This document shows positions 10,578 through 22,491 of a stretch of DNA of 64,000 bases, one piece after another. The stretch is taken from positions 441,623-505,622 of the forward strand of contig NW_024468532.1 of the NCBI RefSeq assembly GCF_001632365.1. Reading direction: 5' to 3'. The notes below the pieces were generated by a model. It worked only from the letters and a program-made list of their open reading frames with translations, ran no database searches and was not told where the DNA came from. The stretch is from Laetiporus sulphureus 93-53. Taxonomy: Eukaryota; Basidiomycota; Agaricomycetes; Polyporales; Laetiporaceae. Each line of letters opens with the position of its first letter. Within the stretch, counting starts at the first letter, position 1. The translations under genes and the position numbers were made by a program.

Positions 10578-13500
10578 TTACCAATACATGCGCAACTGGC
10601 GTTTGATATTTTCATATGCCGCCTTCGTCTCCGTTCTACTCTGGTCCAACTCTGAGAGGTAGTGGTCCACAGCTCGGTCTATCCGGTTTACTGGGAACTC
10701 TTTCTGAGCAGCAGCAGATTGCGGCCGCTTTGCCTCCTCCAGCCAATCTGTCAGGAGGACCGCGATGTCGGAGGAGATCGCTTGTAAGTTCTGTTGAACA
10801 TTGAACGGCGGAACCTGCATACAGGCCGGGTTAGTCAGAGTGTGCTTTGTGCACGCTGCCGCATGAAGCCTACCTGCATCTCATACATCTCCCAGAGGAT
10901 ATCCCACACCTCAGCATAAGGAACACCACACTGGACTAGGATTCGCGGGGCCCAGCCAAATGGGATCACGTCTTTATGAGAGAGACTATATTGCACAAGA
11001 AGCGAAGCAACATGACCTGATATAAATTGAGTGAATGGGCCATTGGATCCTCGATCATGGTACTCACGAAGCGGGAAAGCACTTTCAGAAGGATAGAAAC
11101 GCTGTCCCAGGGACACAACTTTCGAGACAATGCGATCTGCGGCCACCTTTGGCTCCACACCATCGATCGCTAATCATTCTGATCAGCATTTGCGACAACT
11201 AGGGATACATGGACCCGCACCTTCTTGGAAGATTTTGTTCCATATTGGGCGAACGATGGTGTCATCATGATGTTGTGAAACGTGCAAGACGAGCAGCTTG
11301 ACGATTGGAAGATCCAACGGTTCAGCGTAGAGCTGGTACAGCTGCGGCCAGTGTCAGCGTCTCAACTAGCATAAATACGAGGTGGTCGTTACCTCCGTGA
11401 TGGTCAATAATCCTTTTGATAGGTTTTTGACTCTCTCCGCCATTTGCGGATCCGTGCTGGCACGAGGCAGCAATGTGTTGACGAGTTCCAACTGAACCTG
11501 AGCAACATCCAGTCTTTCCTCCAGGTCTGTCAAAAAGGCGATAGCAGTCTCGTATGCACCGCCAGCAGATATCGGATGGGACTTCGCGTTGCCGACGGCC
11601 AACGTGAGGTACTCTATCCGCTCATCAAGCGACAGATCGAACCTAACCCATGACCAGTCAGTTGGTATAATTTGTAACGGATTGCAGCAACGAACTCTGT
11701 CGATTCCGCCAACGCTGCGAGCACCTCAGCTGCGCGTAGCGGCTGACCGTCCTTCACATAGAACTGCCACAAAAGCTGGAACTTCTCGACAGTCACAGGC
11801 TCGCGTCTAAGATGCGCTTCCAGGTAGGACGGTCTCATCTACACATTTCAACGTTAATAATGACAAATAGCGCCACTTGATCACTGACCTCTAGAAGCTC
11901 GTCTGCCATCCCTCGTTTAATCAACCAGTCGTAGAGAGTAGAATGGAACATTTCGTCCTGGCTGTCAAATGAGAGTTCATATGCATGGTTTCGCACCGTT
12001 TCAGGATCATCTACGGTCAAGGCTCCTGTAGCCGGTTGTTTCGCGTTGGCAGCACGGTCCTCAAAGACCGATAACGAATCTAGAACTAACTCGTAACAAT
12101 GCAGACGTTGTTTCCAGCTATTCGCTCGTGAATCGTCAGCAGGGCATCCGGCAGCCCAGTATTCTGAGCCCTGGTTATCAGCGTCGTACGCCTGCGCGCA
12201 ATGCAGAGGCAGTTCAACCGCTCCTGAAAATAACACATGGCGCGTGGACAGCGATATGTGAATGCATTCAGTCACGAGGCAGGTGTTCACGAACCTCTAG
12301 CATAATTGAGCTGCTGGTAGTCTCCGCAAATCTCCCGCAGCTTTTCAAACTCCAGGTTGCGAGCACCCTTCGCGAACAACCTAATATCGACACACGGTCA
12401 TTCAAACACCTCTGCGTAGACCATCAAGATTTCGGGCCTACCTGAGCGACTCGCCTAGCCACGTTTGACGCTCCGTAAGGTTATGGGTCTCCACAGCCTT
12501 ACGGATGTTCTCTTTCGCCTATAAATGATTCCATATAAAGCATTGTTCGCTCTCGAGAAGACTTTCGCCCACCTTGTACAGCAGGACATCATCGGTGCTG
12601 CAGAAAGAGCCGCATCGTTGTTGCAGAATCTCGCTAATTGTGTCCACCTGTTGCGATCACTATTAATAGCAGAATACCTTAAGGCGTTGCATGACACATA
12701 CACTGATCTGCTGACCGATCTGTTGGTTGATGACAACGCTAACCAGGCCTCGTGAGGCGGTAATACCTTTCTCATCCGTTATGAGCTCTTCGAATGTCAT
12801 AGAGGTGACCAAGGCTTGTGTGTCCGGTCCGCACCTGGAGTCCTGAGTCAAGCCCTTCTTCGTTGAATTGAACACACTCACTGTTTGACGACCTCGCCGA
12901 CACGATGGTCATTGAGAAGAAGCACAAAAGATATAGCCTCAATCGTCCGCGTCAGAAGGCTTATGAGCTGGGAGACCGAATTCTGTTCCGCCTACGACAA
13001 CATTAGCCAAGACTTGTTCACGGGAAAGTGCAAGATGTGCACGCACTTTCCATGCCTCTTGATCACTGGCGGTAGCCGGACGTACACCTGTATGGTCACC
13101 GGAAGTAGAATGGAATAACTGAGGGTTGCCGTCCAGCAGTTCCTTCAAGGCAAGAAGATTCTTCTGCGATATAACGAGAACATTTGCATCAACAGCTAAT
13201 TCCTGCAAGTCGAGAGCCCTAGTATGTCATGTTGTGAATAGCAATCCTAACTACGGGGGAAACAACGGCAAAATACCCAGGTTTTGTTAGCTTCGCCTTC
13301 CAGAACGGCCTGACGAGCCGGGCAAAGTATAATGCGAGACCTCCCCGTCGGCCGCTGAAAATCGCCGTTCCGGACTCGTTACCTGAACACGTTATCGTGA
13401 GCATGACGGTCAAAACAAGACGATCGGACGTACTTGTGCCGTACGTAACCCTTTCCGTCCACATTGGTCGTTCGCCAAAGTCGTAGAATGCTTGCTTCGC

Positions 13501-15671
13501 GACTGCAGCTAGCTCAGGACGGATGGTGCTTATGTCATTCAATGAGGACTGTTCTCCCATGTCCAGGAAAGTGTTACCACTGGCAAGAGCGAGAAGCATA
13601 GCGCACGTCTGATCCCGACCGAAACTGTATAGTGTAAGAACGTTGCAGACTCACAGCAGTTGCTGAACCCGTACCTGTTTCGGAACTCCACGAGTGGTGC
13701 CGCATTATTCTCAACAAGAAACTCTTCCACGACGTCCTTGAGGGAGTCAATCGCTCTCTTCTTGGCCAAGTAGGTCAGTCCAACATGTGTAAGAATGATG
13801 AACTGCCGTCTTGGCTCGGAGAACTGATAAGCCAGTTCATTCGTAACGACGGGAGAAGGAACGTTCGGAGAGGATGCAGAGAGTAAAGATGCGCTTGGAC
13901 GCGGTACAGGAGCCATAGCCCATGTCCGCCCGGGGATTGTAAGCACCGTCGCATTTTCAGTAAGTGGTGGACGAGTAGGGGACGTGGTTGTACCGTAACG
14001 CGCAAGTGTCTGCTGATTGTTTTGTTGAGTTGGTGATGACTCCTCAGGTCGCCCCAGTGAAGCGATCTTCTTGAGGTCTGGGGACAGGCACAGGATATGG
14101 TCTACGCCGTCAAGGTCACCATGTCGTGCAGCTATTGTGAGGCCCTCGTCATAGCAGGAACTCTCCAAGGCAGTCACGGTATAGGATCCGGTGGTAGACT
14201 GCTGCGCTCCCTGAGACATGTCATATCTGGACGCGGTCGGGCGAGAGGGGTTTGACTGCTCATCGGGGTGTAGGAGGTTAGTTGGCGGTAGGCGAACATG
14301 GACCAGCTGCAAACGATTGGACGTGCCAGCACTCCTCCCGACGGCAGTACCATAAGAGGACGGCGCGAAGTACAGACGAGCTGCATTAGCGGTCAATGCC
14401 ATCAACTGAACTCCAGATCGCGATTCTCTGGGACTGATGGGATGTAGCGCAATAATTTTGAAATTTTGCGGGGTTAAGGCTGGCGAGCCAGGGGCCTTAT
14501 CCTGCGCTAACTTGCACAGGTTGACGAGGACTTGAACGAGTTGGATGCTTTTGTCACCGCTGCCTCGATAAATGGATATCACGTTGTGGGTTGTCAGGGT
14601 ATAGAGAATGCCTCTTGCAGTATCCGACCTTACGGAAACGACCTTATCTGGTATGCGCCTCATAAGAAACAAATCAGTAACAATAGTAATGAATCCACCT
14701 TCTTGCGTGGAAGACCCAAACCTCGGTAGGAGGCTTTGGACTCCACCCACAGAATGATTGATAATTTGAACTCGCTTTCCGAACCATCCTTCCTTCTCTT
14801 GGTAGTGAAATTCGTAGAGGAAACCATCATCAACTCCATGCATGAAGATACGGCCTTCCTGCGTCCCAATGACGGAGGTCATCTCGACCTGGAAGGGAAC
14901 CGACATGTCCGTGGAGTATAGCTTGATCTCCTTATGGACTCGGTTATTTGGTCCCGCAACGGTATTCGCAGAAACGCCAAGAAGAAATACAGACACTGGA
15001 GTGCAGACCACCAGAAGGGACGTGATTTCGTCTATGAAGACACCCGGCTTCGGCTTGACTAGAGCGACATGATTTATGACGTTCTGCTGGTCGGCAAAGG
15101 AGCTCAACTCTTGTCTGATGAAGAAAGTGAATACTCGGCTACATCCGTCCACAGCGGACGCACCCTTCGATGTAGTCCCATAGAAAGAGGTGGTGGTCAA
15201 TGGTTATCCATACGCGTTCAATCTCGGGCATCAAGCCCATATGAGTCGTAACTTTGGTGGCTGTTCTCTCGTCAGGGCACTGATGAGCATGTCGTGCAAT
15301 CCAGCTCACAGTTGTAGTATTGAAACAGCCCTTCCGGTATCCCAACGAGCTTGCGTTTCTGATACGGGGTGCGGAAGTCATCGGGAAAGACACTATAGCT
15401 TTGGGAGTTGGCTGCAACATTGAAGTTAGCGCTGGGCCAGCAGTGACACGACTGTGGAGTACATACGTGCGTTCAGCAGATCGCTGAGGTCTGGCACAAG
15501 CTGCGCATCCTTATTGAGTTGGTCAAGCAGGACGCGACTTGCATTCTGCAAAGCAGGCAGATTCAACACAGGTACGGGTTTCGACGCGGACGGTGATTGT
15601 CGGTCGCCGCCGATGGCAGATTGGCGGTTAGGATTTGAGGAGGACGCGGCGAGCGCGTTAGTGGACGCCAT
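10578..15671 (-). CDS. Nucleoporin Nup155/Nup170 family
   Basis: A large inner-ring nucleoporin that anchors the pore to the nuclear membrane. The N-terminal beta-propeller is identified by ERVWITIDHHLFLWDYIEG near 15,200, then VALVKPKPGVFIDEITSLLV, GVDDGFLYEFHYQEKEGWFG and ILYTLTTHNVISIYRGSG. The C-terminal half, cut by many short introns, is helical (for example DELLEVSDQV and YDWLIKRGMADELLE) as in Nup155. The last exon ends at 10578. The ATG at 15671 (MASTNALAASSSNPN) is preferred; an in-frame ATG at 15758 (MAKRRVELERR) is the alternative. Length about 1,350-1,400 residues fits the family. It lies head to head with the RNase III gene. Confidence 0.92.
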
Positions 15672-15976
15672 GACCGTGTTGCGCGAGGTGGAAGTGTCGA
15701 AGGGTGACAAGGGCGAGCGTGTGGCTCTGCGCTCGAGTTCAACGCGTCTTTTGGCCATCCAGTCACGTGCCTCGGGCGTCTCCTTGCCACCGCCTGTTGA
15801 AACGCCCAGGGGCAGGGCGAGGATACGCAAAGGATTATTATCTTCAACCGCAGCGCGGTCCGCGTATCTTGTCCAGGCCACCGCTCGGTCCTCGCTTTGT
15901 CGCCTACGTGATCAATTTCTTCTCGTACTCTTCGATTTGCCTCCCTTATCTTCTTGGCGGAATCACATACTCCACA
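15672..15976. promoter_or_regulatory. Divergent promoter, Nup155-like and RNase III genes
   Basis: 305 bp between opposing starts. If Nup155 uses the upstream ATG at 15758, the gap shrinks to 218 bp. Confidence 0.4.
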
Positions 15977-17278
15977 ATGACCTCTTTACATGCCACCATC
16001 CAGCAGGACATCATTCTGACTATCAGTGGGCCTGATTATGAAGCCACACTTCCTCCACTGTCTGACACTACATGGGCGAAACTCGTCGCCTCATCTCGAT
16101 CCTCGCGCGATGAGTGTGAACGTCTGGAATTTCTAGGTGACGCGCTCATGTACGCCACTATCGGACGTCTGTTATATGCCCATATATCCAACGGAACACC
16201 CCACCTATACACGGTGAGACCTCAACTGCTCATATCTCAATGCGTTGCCGGAGACGTTCTGTGTACCAGGAACTTCGCGCTGCATTGCACTCGAACGCCA
16301 CGTTCTCACACATTGCAGAGAAACTTGATATTCTCGCCGTCAGTAGCACAGTCTTGCATGCCTTGACAGATAGGGACTTCGGAGAGGGGGCTGCTGCTTC
16401 CACCTCCAAGTCAAAGCCCAAGATCAAGGCAACTGCAGACTTATTCGAGACGGTGATCGGGGCGTATTACCTCGAGAAGGGATTCGAGGCACTTTGCGCT
16501 TGGGTACAGGAGATCTACGAGCCTCTGATAAAAGTAGCCAGAAAGGCCTTCTACGTATTGTACGGAATTGTTTTACTCTCTTCTGCATCCATCGCTTCAC
16601 CGGAAGTGTCCGTATAGTCGAACTGCACCGTCGCACAAAAGACGCGGCCCCGACTTCGACCTCAATATGCGACCAGCCAAGAAAGCAAGGTGTACGCAAG
16701 TGTCTCTACCTCGAACTCCGTTGCCACTGTGTCCGCAAAGTAGCACCACACAATATCGGCAGAGCCAGGTACAAGGTACGTATTCACAGCGCATGTCCCA
16801 TATGCCTGCGAGTTGTTCACGTAGGAGCTGCTTGGTGTTCGTGGGATGAAAAAAAGCCACAAACCAGGCGTCAGATGCAAGCAGGATGGCTGCTTTGCCT
16901 ACCAAGAAAAGAGCCAAGAAGGAAAAGGCGGCCGCCTTATCGCGCAAGGCGGCACCTGCGTCCTCGACCAAACCTGCTGGTCGTCTGATGGAATCACCTC
17001 CGAGAGCGTTTGTGATAGACCTTACTCTTGTCAGTGACTCAAGCAACGAGGAAGAGGGCGAGATTGCTGAATATCCCGAGATTCCGCGGGACACACCTGC
17101 GTTTTCACGTGGCCCGAGCACCGTGAGACCGGTGACAAGCAAGGTTGCTTCAAAGGCACCTTTTCTTGTCGGATCAAGGAAGAACGATATCTCGGTAGAA
17201 GAGGGCATGCTGGAGCAGATGTTGACGCTGTTGGATCCTCTATCAGACATGGACTTAGACTCGGACCCCGGAAGATAG
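15977..17278 (+). CDS. RNase III domain-containing protein
   Basis: A protein with a single RNase III endonuclease domain. The ATG at 15977 gives MTSLHATIQQDI. The signature motif ERLEFLGDAL follows and, after an intron near 16213, the second catalytic-type motif TADLFETVIGAYYLEKG. Both acidic clusters expected for metal binding are present. Downstream exons encode basic patches (MRPAKKARCT; KKRAKKEKAAA) typical of nuclear localisation, then an acidic C-terminus ending at a TAG at 17276-17278. No double-stranded RNA-binding domain is evident, unlike Rnt1 or Dicer. It may be a small stand-alone RNase III-like protein; the role is unknown. Middle exon borders (16,600-16,880) are uncertain. Confidence 0.78.
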
Positions 17279-18474
17279 AGGCTTTGTAGTATGTCTCGTT
17301 CGATAATGCGTTCTCTTTTGTCTCGAAATTATTTGATCCTTCTCTATACCACCTGGATTTGTACAACAGCAGTCTTTATTTATATCTCGGCGTCAGCTGG
17401 TAGATTCAGCTTGACTCTTTGGCACAACTCGAGCGGTTTGGCCGTCAGAACAATCTATGGTGCGTACCACCCGGTCATAGCCACTTTTGTTCTTAAGAGC
17501 GCAGAATGAGGCTGCTATGTCACAGCATCTGAAACAATGTGAGCCCGCGGAATCACGAACGGGTATCTGCTGCTGATCCTTGTTTCTCTCATTCCCAACT
17601 GTATGCAGCTTTTACTACTGAAATAGTGCTTGCGGTCTTCGGTTAAGCAATTCTGCGCGTGAAACTGCCGCAGCCACATTGTACATACATACCACTGGTG
17701 GCAAGGGGCGTGCCAAAAATCAAATTACTACTGATACAGGGTCAGCATTCTCGAAGGAACCCACTTGCACACCGCAAAAACATCACTCTGGTTTTACACC
17801 GCATGCTGACCGACGCGCTCCCAGCTCTGAGATCTGATCGCTTTATATCACTTCCCGCTCATCCTTGCGATGTTTTGCTTCTGGGTTGGTTCCCATCACT
17901 GGCCAATTTCCAAGCGCATCTTCGCCAATGTCGAGTTTGAAGAAATTGTGTCTGGCGAATCAACTCCTTCCACGGAAACGCGCGTTTATGCGAGGGAGAT
18001 GGGGAATTGGGCCATTTATGACGGAGTTAAACCATTGGACAAAAGTGGCAGTGACCAGGTGATTTTTTTGTTTCAATTAATATATTGCCGCAGGCAGTTG
18101 AAGGATGTGTGTAGATACAGGTGGGAGGGCAGAACTAGTTAAACTAGAGGTGGTGTAGTAGGTGGCCAACCCTACATTGTCAGCCTGAAAAGAAAAGAAC
18201 ATTGTGCTACCCAGGGACTCGAACCCCGGTGAGGCGAAGTGACTCATTACAGAAAGGTATGTGCACGTTATACCTGCTGCCCACTTCCCCAAGATAGCTT
18301 TTCGTGACAGGGTAACTACAGCAATCTGCCACTCAGATTGTCACCTGGGCAAACATGATCGCGTCTTGCACGTGACGAACGCGCTCCCTAAAAAAGGCTA
18401 GCGCGACGCGCGTGAACGCGAACCACCCAAGGGCTTCAGCAACCGACGGAACCAAAACACAACCTGCATCAAGG
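17279..18474 (+). other. Intergenic region with a possible small ORF
   Basis: About 1.2 kb without a recognised gene. A possible small two-exon ORF starts at the ATG at 17870 (MFCFWVGSHHWPISKRIF), has a GTGATT donor near 18059 and an acceptor near 18093, and would end at a TAG a few codons on; I do not recognise it. On the minus strand, 18205-18300 has a good tRNA-like B box (GGTTCGAGTCC) but does not fold into a tRNA. The rest shows nothing clear. Confidence 0.3.
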
Positions 18475-19331
18475 ATGCTCTCCACTAAGCAAGTGCCCAC
18501 CCGCCAGGCCATTACACTCAAGGGTTCGACCAATCTTGTCACTGAGTTCTTCAAATACGCCGCGAACACGTACGTTTGCCGCCGCCGTGTAAGACATCCC
18601 AGTTGATGCCATCGTTCTATAGTATATTGTTCCAGCGTGGAGTGTATCCTGCCGATGACTTCCATATGGTGAAAAAATATGGTCAGACTGTGCTTGTGAC
18701 GCAAGATCTTGCGCTAGAGAATTATCTTGACAAGTATGTTCTTGGTGGCTGCCTCAGAGCGTGCAAATCGTTGACCACATCCACGGTGCAGAATTCTTAA
18801 ACAAGTTAACAGTGAGTCGCCGCTAGCCGCTGACAGCGATGAGCTGTGTCTAAGTGACGGCTAGAATGGCTCCTTACTGGCTCCGTGACACAACTCGTGC
18901 TCGCCATCATTGCCAAAGACTCCAGGACCACGCTGGAACGCTGGGTGTTTGATATCAATGTAGTGGAACAACCATCAAACGCGATTGGACCGTGAGCTGA
19001 CATTTCGCTGACATCTGGCATGCGTGCATGCTACGAGGCTCACATTCCCGACAGTGCTCCTGCCAAACCTGAATCAGAAATCCAGGCCGAAATCCGCAAT
19101 ATTCTAAAGCAGATCGTCTCCACTGTCACATTTCTGCCTGTCATCGACGAACCGACCGTTTTCAACATCCTTGCATACACGCACGAGTCAGCAGACGTCC
19201 CCGCAGACGAGTGGGTGGACACGGATCCTCTGGCTATTGAAGCGAGCAAGAGCCAGCAGGTAAAGCTAAGAAGTTTCAACACGGACGTGCATCGGATCGA
19301 GGCGATGGTGGCCTATCGATATGAAGGGTGA
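18475..19331 (+). CDS. mad2: Spindle assembly checkpoint protein Mad2 (HORMA domain)
   Basis: The HORMA-domain checkpoint protein that binds Cdc20 and Mad1 at unattached kinetochores. Exon 1 from the ATG at 18475 reads MLSTKQVPTRQAITLKGST and NLVTEFFKYAANT. After an intron at about 18573-18627 comes ILFQRGVYPADDFHMVKKYG and QTVLVTQDLALENYLDK. Later exons give EWLLTGSVTQLVLAI, AKDSRTTLERWVFDI and the C-terminal safety-belt half, with EIQAEIRNILKQIVSTVTFL, FNILAYTHESADVPADEW and a close at YRYEG. All family landmarks are in order and the length of about 200 residues is normal. Confidence 0.93.
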
Positions 19332-19997
19332 GGCGGTGGGCTGCATGCGATTATCTGACAAGACCGGTCAGTGATATGCTATTTCTGGATTGACTCCTGT
19401 ATGAGTGTATTATTAGTTGGACCTGCTCTTGCAGTATATGGGTCATGATAAGCTCGGTATCGAAGGAAGTGGCGGGTGAGGTAGTGCCTCCCCATCCCTT
19501 CGTCTTGACAGATGTTGATATGGAGATGTGGGAGAGGATGTCGAGGATGGATCGGAAGAAATGAAATCAAAGGTCGTCGAGAGCGAGGTTGCCTCGACGT
19601 TACCGCGATGCGTGATAATTATAAAAAGAACGCGGCCTCGGTGTGGGCAAGCGACGTCGCACTACGCGACCGGAGGAATGTTGGCAAACACTTTCAGAAG
19701 CATCAGGTTATCGATAAGATTCCTTGTGAAGGCAGATTGACACTGCAGACGGCGGGCCCATCGTCATGGGCACAGCCGTGGGACGTGGCGCCGGGCTGAT
19801 ATCGGAAAGGCCCAATTTGCTCTAGTATAATAAGAGCCCTGCATGCATGTTCCCCTCCTAGCATCGTCCCATCTTTGTTCGCTCTCGTAGACCCTTCCTC
19901 TCCTTCAGTTTCCTTCTCTCGGCGGGTCCTCTGCGCGCGTTCTTTCTGGTACCGGATACCAACACAGTTGATCTGTTGCCTTCGTTTGTGTACGATC
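19332..19997. other. Intergenic, NADPH oxidase 5' flank
   Basis: Mad2 3' flank followed by the upstream region of the oxidase gene. The last 150 bp are rich in pyrimidines (for example around 19,870-19,920), a common feature just upstream of fungal transcription starts. No supported exon. Confidence 0.4.
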
Positions 19998-22120
19998 ATG
20001 GGAGAAAGCTGGTTTCGCCAAGAGTTTCGAAACCCCCGACGGCTTATATTCAATGTCCTGTTCTACGGCTTGCAATTGGCCTTCTTCGCCTATGGCTGGT
20101 GGGCGCAGGTGAGAATGTCTAATCTGCAAAAGAAATGAGGTGACTGACACTCGAGTAGGAAACAAACAAGAAACTATCGGCACTGAACGCTCTGACATGG
20201 TCTGTTTGGGCCTCCAGAGGTGCCGGCCTTGTGCTCGCTTTCCTGGCGGGATGTCTTCTTCTGCCGATGCTGCGCAATGTAATCCGTGTCATACGTCCCA
20301 AGGTGGCTGCCCTCTTCCCCGCCGACGAGAATATCTGGTTCCATAGGCAGGCCGCGTATTGTTTGGCATTCTGGTCTATGGTGCACACCTCTGCTCACTA
20401 TGTCAATTTCTTCAACGTCGAGCGCACCCGTATGTGGCTAATCATGTTTATTGTCTCACGCATGTGAAACCTAACGCGACGTCGTAGAGGTTCGCCCGGA
20501 GTTCGCTTTGGATATCCACTATACTCAGGCTGGCGGTATCACCGGGCACTTCATGCTGCTGATCATGGTTCTCATGTACACCACTGCCCACCACAAGATC
20601 CGGCACCAATGCTTTGAGGCATTTTGGTACACCCACCATCTCGCGTTCTTCTTCTTCATTGCTCTCTGGACGCATGCAGATGGTTGCTTCGTCCGTGACA
20701 CTGCTGGTCCTGCCTATACGAATACTTTTCCCTTCTACAATCCGGAAGACTGCCTTGGCTATCAGAGCTGGCGTTTCACGATCTGGCCCGGCATCGCATA
20801 CTTCGCCGAGAGAGTATGGAGGGAAATCAGGGCAAGACGGGCAACCCGCTTGTCAAAGGTCTTGGTGCACCCTAGCGGTATGTTGCCGATCAAATCTCTT
20901 CATCTCCTCACATACGAGAATTACCTCAGGTGCCATGGAGCTCCGTATTGTCAAGCCCAGCTTCAAATACGTTGCTGGTCAATGGCTGTTCATCCAAGTA
21001 CCTGAGATATCTGGTCTGCAATGGCATCCGGTATAGTTCTTGTTCTCAATGTCAAGGTTCGTGGCACTAAAGTTCCTGTTATACAGTTTACCATCACTTC
21101 TGCACCGGAAGATCCTTATGTCTCCGTGCACATCCGGCAGGTTGGTGATTGGACGTATGCACTTGGCGATCGCGTCGGTGCAGGCCCTGCGGTAGTGGCT
21201 GCCATGACTAAGGCTGCCATGCTGGGAGCGGAGAAGGATGATTCTATATATGGTACCCGCGGTGATTATGTGGAGCTCGATCTCGCGTCGTCTTCGCGTC
21301 CGTTGCCAGAGGTCCGTATCGATGGGCCTTACGGTGCCCCGGCTGAAGATGTTTTCAACGTCGAGGTTGCCGTGTTGATAGGCGCTGGTATTGGTGAGTT
21401 GCCTGGCGACTACTCCATCGTAACGGTGGGATAGCTGATCCTTGCGCCTTGCTTACTAGGTGTCACCCCTTTCGCGTCGATCTTGAAGCATATTTGGTAC
21501 ATGCAAAAGAAGGGGGCTTTGCAATCTCTGAAGCGTGTGGAGTTCTTCTGGGTCTGTCGTGATGCTCCGTCCTTCGGCTGGTTCCAGACGCTCCTGCAAG
21601 AGGTCGAGGCTGCTCAAGTTGACCGTGAGTACAGCCAGTCATCTGAGATCTGCTCGTAATAATGGCCCGTTCATAGCCAACTTCCTACGTATCAACATCT
21701 ACCTTACTCAGAAGATCAACGAAGACATGCTCTGGAATATTGCCGTCAATGATGCGGGTGCCGAGTACGACCCCTTGACTCTCCTGCGCACGCGCACCAT
21801 GTTCGGCCGTCCGGACTGGAAGGCGATCTATAGCGGCATGCGGCAGGCGATCGAAGTTGGACAATACCTCCCCGGTGTCAACGAGCAGCTGAAGACCACG
21901 GTCGGCGTAAGTCTTCCTTTACAGAGTTCATCAGCTGGACATGTTCTGACTTGCTATATAGACCTACTTCTGTGGACCTACTCCACTGGCCACAGCCATC
22001 AAAGAAGCCTGCCTGGCGTCGGCCACTCGCAACATCAAGTTTACTTTCGCGAAGGTATGTACATTCTATCTACGCGTCCCAGAATTTCTCACGTGTTGCT
22101 CCCTGCAGGAACATTTCTGA
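19998..22120 (+). CDS. noxA: NADPH oxidase, NoxA (Nox1) type
   Basis: A membrane flavocytochrome that transfers electrons from NADPH to oxygen to make superoxide; in fungi it controls hyphal differentiation and fruiting. The ATG at 19998 gives MGESWFRQEFRNPRRLIF. Ferric-reductase helices carry the heme histidines (MVHTSAHYVNFF; HKIRHQCFEAFWYTHHLAFF). FAD binding is at HPFTITSAPEDPYVSVHI. NADPH binding is at GAGIGVTPFASILKHIWY and VEFFWVCRD. A second nucleotide stretch is FGRPDWKAIY. The C-terminus is TFAKEHF with the TGA at 22118-22120, close to the canonical Nox ending. The absence of an N-terminal extension and of EF hands indicates NoxA rather than NoxB or NoxC. About eight short introns. 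Confidence 0.94.
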
Positions 22121-22491
22121 ACGCGCCATTGCCTCGACGGTGAATCGGCGGATGTGAAGCAGCAAGCGAAGTAGTACCGTTGGATCGCTATGGTTATTTA
22201 TGTAACTTGCTCTCATGATATGTGCTGTGGTGTATTTTCTATATCATCGCCTGAGTCCGTCTGACCTGTGATATCGATATGCAATCATAGACCCTGCGTT
22301 AGCTACTAGCTCGCGTGAACGGAAGCATAGAGGCTTCGGAATCGGCGGCAGCATAGCGAATTTCGATCAGCTGCGTGACCGAACAAGCATACGAAATGTG
22401 ACCGACGCGTTATGCGTGGCTTGTTACGGTTTGCTTGACTGTCACTGCCGTGTACCAAGTTGTACTCCGTGGCAGACTGTCAACCAGAACC
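22121..22491. other. Intergenic between NoxA and RecQ genes
   Basis: 371 bp with the oxidase 3' flank and RecQ promoter. Nothing specific seen. Confidence 0.4.

Noticed and set aside
17291..17509. Short hydrophobic ORF (plus strand) as a small membrane protein
   Set aside because: It lies directly after the RNase III stop and has no recognisable family; the hydrophobic run looks like a 3' UTR coincidence.
18205..18300. Possible tRNA gene on the minus strand with A-box-like and B-box sequences
   Set aside because: The B box (GGTTCGAGTCC) and T-stem are good, but no 5' acceptor strand pairs with GGTAGCA and the D-stem does not form. Best seen as a tRNA-like remnant or chance.
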